Assembly (NCBI RefSeq): GCF_001482385.1
Contig: NZ_CP013611.1
Coordinates: forward strand, 4,099,501-4,163,500
Direction of reading: 5' to 3'
Source of the DNA: Pseudoalteromonas rubra
GTDB taxonomy: Bacteria; Pseudomonadota; Gammaproteobacteria; Enterobacterales; Alteromonadaceae
Length of the DNA: 64,000 nucleotides
A model generated the notes under the pieces. The model did not search any database, was not told the DNA's origin, and was given only the letters and a program-made list of their open reading frames with translations. The position numbers and the translations under genes are program-made. How positions within the stretch are numbered: position 1 is the first letter of the stretch; each line of letters starts with the position of its first letter. Positions 33,699-42,267 of this stretch are shown piece by piece.

Positions 33699-34280
33699 AT
33701 GCAACGAACTACCTTAATCACCCAGGTGCTTGAGCGTCTGACGACGTCCCTGGCGGCTGTGGCTCAGGTGAATTATTTAATCCCGAGCCAGGTTGCCCCG
33801 GACCTGACCCAGCAAGCCCAACTGACATTAACGCCTAAGTTGGAACGACAGGCCAGCGAGCTGCAAAGTAAAGGCACCGAGACCGGTGTCAGCTATGGAC
33901 CAGCATACAACAAAAACCTCAGCCCAAATCCGCTGGACAGGCGGGTGTTGAGTGTGCAGCTTGATATTGCGTTGATGGATGGCGATAAAGCCAGGCTGCT
34001 GGAGCGGCTGGATGAGGTACTCAGCATAGGCGAAGCCGCGATGAAAGCGGACGACGTGCCCACCCAGTGGCAATATTTTATTACCGAGCAAACGACCTTT
34101 GCCTTTAGTCAGCAAAGTGAGGGCGTGAAAGCTCAGTTACAGTTGAGCTGGTCATTTTATTACCAGGTTGAGCAGAGCGAGTCGCCAGGCGTGCCAATCA
34201 CCGACGTGTATTTGGGGCAACATGGCCATGAACATAAGTTGATCTACAGCACCCAAACGCCCTCAGGGGAGATATTATGA
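33699..34280 (+). CDS. Putative tail terminator/completion protein
   Basis: This 193-residue protein is the first of the single-copy core genes, just before the spike. The sequence (TTLITQVLERLTTSLAAVAQV, then LDIALMDGDKARLLERLDEVLSIGEAA, and beta strands such as LQLSWSFYYQVE) has the alpha/beta outline of tail-terminator proteins that cap the tube and sheath. It has no clear match to P2 gpR or gpS. Function is inferred from context; it overlaps gpV by four bases. Confidence 0.45.
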   Translation: MQRTTLITQVLERLTTSLAAVAQVNYLIPSQVAPDLTQQAQLTLTPKLERQASELQSKGTETGVSYGPAYNKNLSPNPLDRRVLSVQLDIALMDGDKARLLERLDEVLSIGEAAMKADDVPTQWQYFITEQTTFAFSQQSEGVKAQLQLSWSFYYQVEQSESPGVPITDVYLGQHGHEHKLIYSTQTPSGEIL

Positions 34281-35020
34281 TTCCGGACCCCGCTCAATCA
34301 GAATTAGCCTTATCTGACTTACAGCATCGTTTAAGCAAGCTGATCACGCTTGGTACTGTGCATGAAGTGGACTATGAAACGGCTCGTGTGAAAGTCAAAA
34401 TCGGTGACTGGATCACGGCTAAGCTGCCCTGGCTGACCGATATGGCGGCACACAACATGACCTGGCGTGCCCCCGAGGTCGGCGAGCAGGTTATCGTCCT
34501 TGCGCCTTGTGGTGACACAGCTCAGGGCGTGATTTTGGGCAGTGTTTATAGTGCGGCCGCAGATCATCATAAGCCAGACCATGTATTAAGTGCGGGTGAA
34601 GGGGAAAGCTATGCAGCGGCAAGCAGTCGTGAACATGTGCACCGCACCCGCTATCAGGATGGCGCGCTGGTTGAATATGACACTCAAAATCACACTTATC
34701 ATCTTTATGTACCGGATACTGACGGTGAAGAAACCGCAAAAATTACGGTACACAGTGAAAGAGATCTTCGTATCGAGTGTGGTTTCAATGCCACGGTAGA
34801 AGTGGGCAACAACGCCTCAATCAATGTCGTTAATGATGCCAACCTCACAGTGGGCAATGACGCTTCTGTCAGTGCAGTAAAAAACATTCATGTAACGGCA
34901 GAAGAAACACTGAATTTAGCGGGCAAGCAGGTCAATATCAGCTCATCGGAGCAGGATATTGCCATCGCGGCGACGGGCAATCTGTTGCTCAATGGTGCAA
35001 TGATCAAAGCGCAGGAGTAA
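34277..35020 (+). CDS. Baseplate spike protein gpV
   Basis: This 247-residue protein has an N-terminal OB-fold (LGTVHEVDYETARVKVKIGDWITAKLPWL, then PEVGEQVIVLAPCGDTAQGVILGSVYS) as in P2 gpV, followed by a repetitive beta-helix region (NNASINVVNDANLTVGNDASVSAVKNIHVTAEETLNLAGKQVNISS). The trimer forms the membrane-piercing needle at the tail end. Unlike P2 gpV there is no obvious His-metal tip motif at the C-terminus; a separate PAAR protein follows. Confidence 0.92.
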   Translation: MIPDPAQSELALSDLQHRLSKLITLGTVHEVDYETARVKVKIGDWITAKLPWLTDMAAHNMTWRAPEVGEQVIVLAPCGDTAQGVILGSVYSAAADHHKPDHVLSAGEGESYAAASSREHVHRTRYQDGALVEYDTQNHTYHLYVPDTDGEETAKITVHSERDLRIECGFNATVEVGNNASINVVNDANLTVGNDASVSAVKNIHVTAEETLNLAGKQVNISSSEQDIAIAATGNLLLNGAMIKAQE

Positions 35021-35022
35021 CC

Positions 35023-35340
35023 ATGCCAGCCATTTCATTAAATAAAGCCCAAACCAATTTGCACGATGATTACAACCCGGCCACGGTGGCAGCAGCACAA
35101 AACACCTTTAAGGTCGGTGGAGAAGCTGTGTTGTGTGTTGGTGACGTATTGTCCGTGCACTTACACAGCAAAGACAGCAAGCTACCGCCCCATGCAGGGC
35201 AGACGGTAACAAAAGGGGCGCCGGGCTTTACCATTGGGCGCAAAGCAGTTGCCCGAGAGGGTGATGTCAGCAGTTGTAACGCAAAGATTGAAGATGGGTA
35301 TGCGCAATTCATTGTGGGCAACAAAGGAGGTGCCGCATGA
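35023..35340 (+). CDS. PAAR-like spike tip protein
   Basis: This 105-residue protein has repeated G-x-x-V/T-x-x-G-A elements and conserved positions (VLCVGDVLSVH, PPHAGQTVTKGAPGFTIGRKAVAREGDVSSC, AQFIVGNKGGAA) typical of PAAR-type cone proteins that sharpen VgrG/gpV spikes, with His and Cys residues able to hold a metal. It lies between gpV and gpW and overlaps gpW by four bases. Confidence 0.82.
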   Translation: MPAISLNKAQTNLHDDYNPATVAAAQNTFKVGGEAVLCVGDVLSVHLHSKDSKLPPHAGQTVTKGAPGFTIGRKAVAREGDVSSCNAKIEDGYAQFIVGNKGGAA

Positions 35341-35672
35341 TAGGGATGAATGCCCAGACGGGTAAGCCACTCGGTGGCGTGGAACATTTGAAGCAAAGTA
35401 TTCAGGATATAGTAACGACCCCCAGGGGAAGCAGGGTGATGCGTCGTGATTATGGCTGCGGTTTATTTGATTTGGTCGACCGGCCATTTTCGCACTCTCT
35501 GGTGGGCGACATTACGATTGCTATTTCTGATGCACTTGAGCAATGGGAGCCCAGGTTCGCGCTTGAAGGGGTGGCGGTGCACCCGGTCGGAGACGGCAAA
35601 TTATCAATCGCCATTGAAGGTTTATACCTTATCAATGGTGAACCGGTAACCATCGAAGGGATCCAAATCTAA
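35337..35672 (+). CDS. Baseplate wedge protein gpW (gp25-like)
   Basis: This 111-residue protein of the gp25/gpW family has the strand-loop signature GGVEHLKQSIQDIVTTPRGSRVMRRDYGCGLFDLVDRPF. gp25-like proteins start sheath assembly on the baseplate and bind gpJ. It is single-copy although four gpJ proteins exist, so all four gpJ proteins must use this one gpW. Confidence 0.92.
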   Translation: MIGMNAQTGKPLGGVEHLKQSIQDIVTTPRGSRVMRRDYGCGLFDLVDRPFSHSLVGDITIAISDALEQWEPRFALEGVAVHPVGDGKLSIAIEGLYLINGEPVTIEGIQI

Positions 35673-35700
35673 CTTCTGTTTTTAAATCTATTTCAACTTA

Positions 35701-35750
35701 AGCCACAGCACGGTGCGGCCAATTTATCGCCACACGTCTGTGGCTTTTTT
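35701..35750 (+). terminator. Intrinsic terminator between gpW and sheath
   Basis: AGCCACAG (35701-35708) pairs with CTGTGGCT (35738-35745) and is followed by T to 35750. It lies inside the tail operon, upstream of the strongly needed sheath and tube genes, so readthrough or a local promoter is implied. Confidence 0.75.
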
Positions 35751-35785
35751 ATTAGCTAATTGACATACCTTTAAAGGAGATATCT

Positions 35786-36946
35786 ATGTCTGAATTTCTA
35801 CACGGTGTAGAAGTCATCGAGGCGCAATCTGGTACGCGTCCTATTAAAACTGTAAAAAGCTCAGTAATTGGTGTTATTGGTACTGCACCTGATGCTGATA
35901 CAGACGCATTTCCTGCCAACACACCGGTATTAATTGCGGGTAAGCGCAGTGAGGCTGAAAAGCTTGGAACCCAGGGTACACTGCCTGACGCACTGAACGG
36001 GATTTTTGACCAGGCGGGTGCCGCAGTGGTTGTGATTCGTGTTGAAGGTGCAGATGAAGCTGCTGTGATGGCAGCGATGACAGACAGCTCAACGGATGAT
36101 GGCAAATACAAAGGGGTGTTTGCATTCCTGGGTGCTGAGTCTGTACTGGGTGTTGCACCACGTATTCTGGTTGCGCCGGGTTATACGCATCAGCGCGATG
36201 GTGGTGCGAACCCTGTTGTCAGCAAATTGGTGGGTGTGGCAGAGCGACTGCGTGCAGTGATCATCGCAGATGGTCCGAATACCACAGATGCCAAAGCCAT
36301 TGAGTATCGAGGTGATCAGAGCTCACGTCGTGTCTTCCTAGTTGACCCGCATGTTCGCGTATTCAAAGATGGTGTTGAAAAAGTTGAGCCAGCCAGTGCC
36401 CGTGTTGCGGGTATGATTGCCAAGTCGGATAACGACCGTGGTTTCTGGTGGAGCCCGAGCAACACGGCAATGAATGGCATTGTAGGCACAGCTCGTCCAG
36501 TGGACTTCCAGCTGGGTGACCGACAAGCTCGTGCAAATCATCTGAATACCAATGATGTAGCGACGATTATTCGTCAGAATGGTTTCAAGCTGTGGGGTAA
36601 CCGCACTTGTTCTGGTGACCCGAAATGGGCCTTCCTGTCAGTCGTGCGTACTGCGGATATGATCAACGATTCACTGTTGCGCGCACACATGTGGGCGGTT
36701 GACCGTAACATCACCAAAACTTACATCGAAGACGTTAAACAAAGTGTGCAGTCTTATCTGGACAGTCTGAAGGCGCAAGGTGCGATTTTGGGCGGTGAGA
36801 TTTGGGCAGACGAAGAGCTGAATTCGCCGGAAAACCTCCAGGCTGGCAAGGTTTACTTCAGCTTTGACTTTACGCCGCCTACACCGGCTGAGCACATCAC
36901 CTTCAAGAGCATTCTGACAAACAACTACCTAGAGGAAATCGTATAA
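35786..36946 (+). CDS. Contractile tail sheath protein (FI-type)
   Basis: This 386-residue protein is the size of P2 FI. Typical features are a N-terminal EFLHGVEVIEAQSGTRPIKTVKSSVIGVIGTAPDAD, RILVAPGYTHQ, NGFKLWGNRTCSGDPKWAFLSVVRTADMINDSL and the C-terminal VYFSFDFTPPTPAEHITFKSILTNNYLEEIV. Codon use is more regular than in the fibre genes, fitting high expression. AAAGGAG lies before the ATG. The stop shares one base with the tube gene's start. Confidence 0.95.
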   Translation: MSEFLHGVEVIEAQSGTRPIKTVKSSVIGVIGTAPDADTDAFPANTPVLIAGKRSEAEKLGTQGTLPDALNGIFDQAGAAVVVIRVEGADEAAVMAAMTDSSTDDGKYKGVFAFLGAESVLGVAPRILVAPGYTHQRDGGANPVVSKLVGVAERLRAVIIADGPNTTDAKAIEYRGDQSSRRVFLVDPHVRVFKDGVEKVEPASARVAGMIAKSDNDRGFWWSPSNTAMNGIVGTARPVDFQLGDRQARANHLNTNDVATIIRQNGFKLWGNRTCSGDPKWAFLSVVRTADMINDSLLRAHMWAVDRNITKTYIEDVKQSVQSYLDSLKAQGAILGGEIWADEELNSPENLQAGKVYFSFDFTPPTPAEHITFKSILTNNYLEEIV

Positions 36947-37455
36947 TGGCAATGTCTCCTAAAATCCTTAAAAAATTCAAACTGTTCGTAGACGGCAAAG
37001 GCTACCTGGGCATTGCGGACGAAATTCAGCTGCCAAAAGTCACAGTCAAAACCCGTGAAGTCACGTCGGGCTTTCAGGCACCGATTGAGCTGGACGTAGG
37101 TCAGCTTGAGAAACTGGAAGGTAACATCACGTTACTTGAATACAACGCTGACATGATGAAGCTGCTGGGTGACTGGAGTGGCGCAACCACGCCTTTGACT
37201 GCACGTGGTGCAATTCAGGCGCAAGGTCAGCCACCACAGCCTGTGGTTGTGACGCTGGAAGGCTTCTTTAAAGAAGTGGACATGGGCAACTGGAAAGACG
37301 GCGAAGAAGCCAAGTTAACGCTGCAATACACAGTGCAGAAGTACAAGCTGGAGATCAACAACGAAGTGATCTACGAAATTGATTTGTACAACGATGTACG
37401 CAAAATCAATGGCACAGATCAGATGGCGTTGTTACGTGCAGCGATTGGCGCTTAA
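36946..37455 (+). CDS. Tail tube protein (FII-type)
   Basis: This 169-residue protein is the length of P2 FII. The N-terminus PKILKKFKLFVDGKGYLGIADEIQLPKVTVKTREVTSGFQAPIELDVGQLEKLEGNITLLEYN and the later QPPQPVVVTLEGFFKEVDMGNWKDGEEAKLTLQYTV match the contractile-tail tube family. It is coupled to the sheath gene by a one-base overlap. Confidence 0.95.
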   Translation: MAMSPKILKKFKLFVDGKGYLGIADEIQLPKVTVKTREVTSGFQAPIELDVGQLEKLEGNITLLEYNADMMKLLGDWSGATTPLTARGAIQAQGQPPQPVVVTLEGFFKEVDMGNWKDGEEAKLTLQYTVQKYKLEINNEVIYEIDLYNDVRKINGTDQMALLRAAIGA

Positions 37456-37485
37456 TTCGCGTTCTTGCCTTGAAGTTAGCGGTTG

Positions 37486-37514
37486 CCCCTCGCCAGTTTA
37501 GCGACTGGAAGGGG
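37486..37514 (+). other. Hairpin between tube and gpE genes
   Basis: CCCCT (37486-37490) with AGGGG (37510-37514), and CCAGT (37493-37497) with ACTGG (37504-37508), form a two-part stem without a U-run. It may protect the abundant sheath-tube mRNA end or reduce expression of the genes that follow. Confidence 0.45.
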
Positions 37515-37556
37515 TACCCGCCTATCCGCTGAGTAAATAATAATAGGAGCAAAAGC

Positions 37557-37814
37557 ATGAAAGAAATCATTACCCTGGCATTTCCAATAACGGTTGATGG
37601 GCATGAGTATGCCGAACTGACAATGAGACGACCAAAAGTACGTGACCGGTTAATGGTGGATAAGGCAGATATCAGCGAATCGGAAAGTGAAATTCGTTAC
37701 TTCTCCAATTTGTGCGAAGTCTCGCCGGATATCATCGAAGAGCTTGACTGGAGCGACTTTGTGAAGCTCAGAGAGACCTTACAGGCTTTTCTCGTATCCC
37801 GCCCAGGCGCTTAA
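37557..37814 (+). CDS. Tail assembly chaperone gpE
   Basis: This 85-residue protein matches the gpE/gp41-like chaperones before the tape measure: ITLAFPITVDGHEYAELTMRRPKVRDRLMVDKADISESESEIRYFSNLCEVSPDIIEELDWSDFVKLRETLQAFL. In P2, gpE and the frameshifted E+E' product coat the tape measure during tail assembly. It is followed five bases later by an E'-like frame. Confidence 0.88.
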   Translation: MKEIITLAFPITVDGHEYAELTMRRPKVRDRLMVDKADISESESEIRYFSNLCEVSPDIIEELDWSDFVKLRETLQAFLVSRPGA

Positions 37815-37819
37815 GAGCC

Positions 37820-37945
37820 ATGGTTATTGCCTTAGCCAAATACACTGGCTGGGGCCTGACCGAGCTCAATGCATTGACCGAAGATGAATTAATCGACTGG
37901 TTTAATGCTGCGGTTGACTATAAAGAGGCAACCTCCGTGTCCTGA
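37820..37945 (+). CDS. gpE'-like second tail assembly chaperone frame
   Basis: A 41-codon frame lies in the -1 frame relative to gpE: MVIALAKYTGWGLTELNALTEDELIDWF... It contains the 'L..L..EL..W' pattern seen in P2 E'. The -1 frame is open back through the gpE end (at least from 37757), so an E-E' fusion by ribosomal frameshifting is possible. No classic X-XXY-YYZ slippery heptamer is seen in the overlap, so an independent start at ATG 37820 right after the gpE stop is the alternative. Confidence 0.65.
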   Translation: MVIALAKYTGWGLTELNALTEDELIDWFNAAVDYKEATSVS

Positions 37946-38103
37946 TCCGTAGCGGGTCAATATCATCAGGCATGCGCCTTTGCGCATGTTTGTGACTGAA
38001 TATTCGGGCATTGCTCAGTGGCTTGTTTCAGGCTGCTGAGCAATGCCACACAACATCTCCCTTCACTCTCTGGTATCACCTCTTAACGCTTTCAGGTAAA
38101 TCT

Positions 38104-41100
38104 ATGAAACAAGGAACTGTCGAACATCTTCGTGCTCCTGGCGGAGCCAAAAATAAAGTTAAACATCGCCTGGCGCAGAGCAATGGCGTGGACCAGCGAC
38201 TGGCGAAACTGGGTCGGACGCTGCACGCTTTGCAAGTACAAAGTGATGCCAGTGCAGCTTCCGTGGGACAATTGCTGGCACAGCTTCAGGCGCTGGCATT
38301 ATTAGCCCCTCAAAACAGCGATTTGCAAAAACGCCTGCAATCTGTGCTGACACAACAGGGGCCATCGGGTCAGCCTGCGCCAGCCGAAGGGGCGGTTAAC
38401 CTGAGTGTTGACAACCCGGCTTCTTCTGAGGTGTCAGACGCTTTGCTGGCGTCTATTGACAACCTTGGCGCTGTGATTGTTCGCCTCGCAACTCAGAATG
38501 AACATGTAGCTCAGCCTGGTGCAGTAAGCCAGATTTCGACAGCAACGGCATCAGGCTTTGTTGCGGCGAGTGGGTCTGAACAACGTCAGAGCTCAGTTGA
38601 ATTGAGTGCGACACACAACGCGGGTAGTGAGGCAGCTGCCCCTGAGCAGGCATTGGATGCGTCCAGTGTAACTGCGCTGTCTCAGTCAGTGGATGCTGAT
38701 TTGAGTAGTCTGACCAATTTGATGCCCCAGGTAAGCCGCTCTTTAGACCTGAGTCAGGCAGTCGCTGCGTTTCAATCCGTATTGCCTGCACTTCAAAGCC
38801 AGGACCTCAAGGCGCTGTTTGAAGGCGATCTGGATGGTTTGAAGACGGCATTACCAGCACTGATTGATGCAGTAGATTTGCCTCAGCTGCAGCAGGCTTT
38901 GGCAGCAGAATTGCCAGCATTGGCACAGTTGGACTTGTCAGGTGTGCTGCGCGGTGACGTGCAAGCGTTAGCATCGCAGGTCCCTCACGTGCTCAGTGCA
39001 TTGGAACTGGACGGCTTATCGGCCGGAGTCGCACAAGCGTTACCGGCACTTCAGCAATTGGATATGCCGGCGCTGGCTTCAGGAGAGCTGGACTCATTAA
39101 TCCAGGCTGCTCCGCAGCTATTTCAGGCACTGAACATGCCCGGTGCTTCTCTGGCGATGGAAAAAGCCCTGCCCGTGCTCAGCAAACTCAATGCGCCTGC
39201 GATTATCGAAGGTGATCTCAGTAGTTTACTGGATGCCGCGCCAGAGGTACTGCGCGCATTTGAACTGGAAGGAGCTGCAGACAAATTGCAGGCAGCCATC
39301 CCAGGCCTGACACAACTTGACCTTAAAGGCATTGCTCAGGGCGATGTTTCGAGTCTGATGAAGGTTGCCCCCCAGTTATTAAGTGCGCTGGAGCTGGGTG
39401 ACGCTGGCACAGCTATGGCCGCGGCGCTGCCAGCATTACAAAAGTTTGATGTTGATGGGTTGCTTAGTGGTGATCTCACTTCACTGGCTGAAGCCGGACC
39501 TGAGCTGCTGAATGCTCTGGGCATGGAAGATGCTGCGGCTGTGTTGCAACAACATGCAGGCATTGTGCAAAAGCTGGATATTCAGGGAGTCATGCGTGGC
39601 GACCTGGCTTCACTGGGTGAGGTTGCTCCGGCTGTGTTTGAAGCGCTGGACATGCCAGGGGTGTCGGCTGCGATGCAAAAGGCCATGCCGGTGCTCAACA
39701 AACTCAATGCGTCGGCGATTATGGAAGGTGACCTGAGCAGTTTGCTGGACGCAGCGCCTGAGGTATTACGCGCCTTTGAGTTGGGTGATGCCGCAGATAA
39801 GCTGCAAACTGCAATTCCAGGTTTGGCTCAGCTGGATTTAAAAAGCATTGTTCAGGGCGATGTCTCCAGCTTGATGAGTGCCGCACCGGATCTACTTAAA
39901 GCGCTGGATCTGGGAGATGCAGGCGCTTTACTCGAGTCGGCTTTACCAGCACTACAGAAATTCGATGTGGACGGGCTTTTGAGTGGCGATTTGTCGTCTC
40001 TGACTGAAGCCGGCCCTCAGCTGCTGAGTGCTTTTGGTATGGATGATGCGGCTTCATTGCTGCAACAACATGCCGGGGTGTTCCAGAAGCTGGATGTGAA
40101 AGGCGTGCTGGGTGGCGATTTGTCTTCGCTGGTCTCCGCTGCACCGGATCTGCTGAATGCGTTCGGTATGGACGGTGCGGCATCTTTGTTGGCACAACAT
40201 CAAGGAGCGCTCAGCAAATTGGACTTTAAAGGGCTGATGAGCGGTGATTTATCCTCTTTGGGTGATGCCGCGTCTGAGTTCTTAAGTGGCTCGGGTTTGT
40301 TTGGCGACACTGGTGGCGACGCAGAAGGGGCCAATGTATTTGATGAACTCGACGGACATTTAGAGGATGAACCTGAAGAAGAGAAAAAGCAGCCACGTAA
40401 GCGCAAAAACAAAGGCAAGTCGCAGGGCAAGCCTGGTGGTAAGCGAGGGCGTAACAAAGGGCAACGCAACAACCAGGCTGACTCTGCACCGGAGAAAAAT
40501 ACAGCCAGTCAGCATAAACGCAAACCCGTAGCAAAAGGCAACGCTATTCGCTCGCTCGATGCTGGCAGGCAGCTCCCTAGCGCGACATCTAAATCGATAC
40601 CTGTTCAGGCTGCGGCAAATGACGCAAAGGCCGGTAAACTTGGGCAGTTCGCAGGGAAAAAAGGCGGCTTATTCAGTCGTCTGCCCGGAGCCAAAATGCT
40701 CGGTAAACTGGCTGCTCCTTTAAGTGCAGTGATGGGCGCCGTGGATGTTGCGACTACCCTGTCGGATGACAGCCTGAGCGCAGAGCAAAAAACGCAACAG
40801 GTTGGCAGCGCTGTGGGTGGTGCAGGTGGTGCCTGGGCTGGGGCAGCCGCTGGGGCCGCAATTGGCTCTGTGATCCCGGGTATTGGCACTGCTATAGGCG
40901 GCCTGGTCGGCGGCGCATTGGGTGCGATGGGTGGTGAGTCTGTTGGTGGCTGGCTGGGCGAAAAGCTGGGAGGCTGGTTTGTTGATGATGAACCTGCCAA
41001 ACCCCAGTCAACACCAGATGTAAAAAGCACTGTCGGGACAACCCATTTGACCGCGGAGGGGAATGGTACGCCGAGCGCCACGTCATCAGGTAGCGATGGC

Positions 41101-41775
41101 AATGGCCTGCTTAATGTTGCCGAAGGTTTCATCAAAAACCAGTTTATCAATCCGTTTAATTTGGCCGCGGGCACTGTGTCTGCGTTTGCTGAACTCAGCG
41201 GGAATAACAAAAGTCGTGCGCATACAGTGGCCAGAGTTGGCAACTTTGTCGGTGATGCGCTGAATTATCACACCGTCTGGCAGGCTGCCAATGATGATAC
41301 TTTGAGTGGCTCGCAAAAAGCGCAAGTGATTGGCGGTACGCTTGGAGGCATGTTCTCTGCGAAAGCGGTGAGTGGTTTGATGGAGAAAAGCCGTAATCCC
41401 TGGTTGAAGATGGCTGCGCCATTGGCTGGGTTTATCACCAATGCAGCAGTTGGCTCGCAAATTGGCAGCTGGTTTAGCGAAGAAAAAGCGGCTGAGTCCG
41501 GTGAAGACGCAGCCGGTAAGGCTAATCTTGCAACCACGCCAGAGATGCTGTCTGGCTCGCAAGGTACAGCAATACCGCAGACAACGCCTGGGTCTGAAAA
41601 TGGTACCACATCCCATCAGGCCGCGCAGGTAACAGTCAACGCCAATATTACAGTCAACGCACGCAGTGGTGAGCAGGCTCAGGACATTGCTATTCAGGTT
41701 AAGCAGATCCTTGAACAGCAACAACAACAGGCCATTCGGGACTTGAATGCGCGTTATTTTAATCAGGTGGCTTGA
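38104..41775 (+). CDS. Tape measure protein with 43-residue repeats (gpT)
   Basis: The gene encodes 1223 residues from the ATG at 38104 (MKQGTVEHLRAPGGAKNKVKHRLAQS). The first 225 residues are Ala/Gln/Ser-rich. Residues 227 to about 735 are twelve tandem 43-residue repeats around a G-D-L/V-x-S/A-L core. A basic linker (QPRKRKNKGKSQGKPGGKRGRNKGQ) follows. The C-terminal third holds Gly/Ala zipper membrane-like segments (GAAAGAAIGSVIPGIGTAIGGLVGGALGAMGG) and ends in a helical tail. Position between E' and U and the size identify the tape measure, which sets tail length. Confidence 0.88.
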   Translation: MKQGTVEHLRAPGGAKNKVKHRLAQSNGVDQRLAKLGRTLHALQVQSDASAASVGQLLAQLQALALLAPQNSDLQKRLQSVLTQQGPSGQPAPAEGAVNLSVDNPASSEVSDALLASIDNLGAVIVRLATQNEHVAQPGAVSQISTATASGFVAASGSEQRQSSVELSATHNAGSEAAAPEQALDASSVTALSQSVDADLSSLTNLMPQVSRSLDLSQAVAAFQSVLPALQSQDLKALFEGDLDGLKTALPALIDAVDLPQLQQALAAELPALAQLDLSGVLRGDVQALASQVPHVLSALELDGLSAGVAQALPALQQLDMPALASGELDSLIQAAPQLFQALNMPGASLAMEKALPVLSKLNAPAIIEGDLSSLLDAAPEVLRAFELEGAADKLQAAIPGLTQLDLKGIAQGDVSSLMKVAPQLLSALELGDAGTAMAAALPALQKFDVDGLLSGDLTSLAEAGPELLNALGMEDAAAVLQQHAGIVQKLDIQGVMRGDLASLGEVAPAVFEALDMPGVSAAMQKAMPVLNKLNASAIMEGDLSSLLDAAPEVLRAFELGDAADKLQTAIPGLAQLDLKSIVQGDVSSLMSAAPDLLKALDLGDAGALLESALPALQKFDVDGLLSGDLSSLTEAGPQLLSAFGMDDAASLLQQHAGVFQKLDVKGVLGGDLSSLVSAAPDLLNAFGMDGAASLLAQHQGALSKLDFKGLMSGDLSSLGDAASEFLSGSGLFGDTGGDAEGANVFDELDGHLEDEPEEEKKQPRKRKNKGKSQGKPGGKRGRNKGQRNNQADSAPEKNTASQHKRKPVAKGNAIRSLDAGRQLPSATSKSIPVQAAANDAKAGKLGQFAGKKGGLFSRLPGAKMLGKLAAPLSAVMGAVDVATTLSDDSLSAEQKTQQVGSAVGGAGGAWAGAAAGAAIGSVIPGIGTAIGGLVGGALGAMGGESVGGWLGEKLGGWFVDDEPAKPQSTPDVKSTVGTTHLTAEGNGTPSATSSGSDGNGLLNVAEGFIKNQFINPFNLAAGTVSAFAELSGNNKSRAHTVARVGNFVGDALNYHTVWQAANDDTLSGSQKAQVIGGTLGGMFSAKAVSGLMEKSRNPWLKMAAPLAGFITNAAVGSQIGSWFSEEKAAESGEDAAGKANLATTPEMLSGSQGTAIPQTTPGSENGTTSHQAAQVTVNANITVNARSGEQAQDIAIQVKQILEQQQQQAIRDLNARYFNQVA
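38782..40310 (+). repeat. Twelve 129-bp in-frame repeats inside the tape measure gene
   Basis: Units start LPALQ, LPALA, LPALQ, LPVLS, IPGLT, LPALQ, AGIVQ, MPVLN, IPGLA, LPALQ, AGVFQ, QGALS. Each is 43 residues with the pattern LPxLxxLDxxGLLxGDLSSLxxAAPxLLxALxL. Units 4-7 and 8-11 correspond in order (starting near 39166 and 39682), showing a later duplication of a four-unit block of 172 residues. Confidence 0.85.
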
Positions 41776-41802
41776 GCCCACAATTTATAATTCAGGTGAA
41801 CA

Positions 41803-42258
41803 ATGAGCAATACCAATCATGCCAGACACATGATGCAGCTGGGCGACTACAAGTTTTCAGTCAGTACTGCGGCATTCAATAAATTGAAATACGACACACA
41901 ATATCGCTGGAAGTCTCTTGATGCTCCAACCAATAAAAACAGCCCTTTGATGCAGTTTATCGGGGTTGGTGAGCAAACCCTGGATCTGGAAGGCACCATC
42001 TTTCCGCAAATTGTCGAAAATGGACTCAAACAGCTCGACTATATGCGCGAGGAAGCGGCCAAAGGGCAGCCTCTGACTCTGGGCTATGTGGAGGAAAGTG
42101 GCAAGACCAACCCCAGTGTTGGCCGGGTGCTGGGCAAATGGGTGATCAGCAGTATTAGTGAGACTCGAACCTTGTTTTTTAATGATGGTATTCCAAGAGA
42201 GATACAGTTTTCAATGCGATTGAGCCGTTATCAGGCGGCATTGAAGGAACCCGAATAA
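41803..42258 (+). CDS. Tail protein gpU
   Basis: This 151-residue protein is a P2 gpU-like protein: MMQLGDYKFSVSTAAFNKLKYDTQYRW, VGEQTLDLEGTIFPQ, LGYVEESGKTNPSVGRVLGKWVISSISETRTLFFNDGIPREIQFSMRL. It acts at the tail end during assembly. It sits in the usual T-U-X-D order, 27 bases after the tape measure. Confidence 0.92.
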   Translation: MSNTNHARHMMQLGDYKFSVSTAAFNKLKYDTQYRWKSLDAPTNKNSPLMQFIGVGEQTLDLEGTIFPQIVENGLKQLDYMREEAAKGQPLTLGYVEESGKTNPSVGRVLGKWVISSISETRTLFFNDGIPREIQFSMRLSRYQAALKEPE

Positions 42259-42267
42259 GGAGACGTT

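Noticed and set aside
40605..41781. Long minus-strand frames of 212 and 231 codons under the tape measure gene
   Set aside because: They are antisense shadows of the repetitive, GC-rich tape measure coding strand, with no ribosome sites or recognisable domains.
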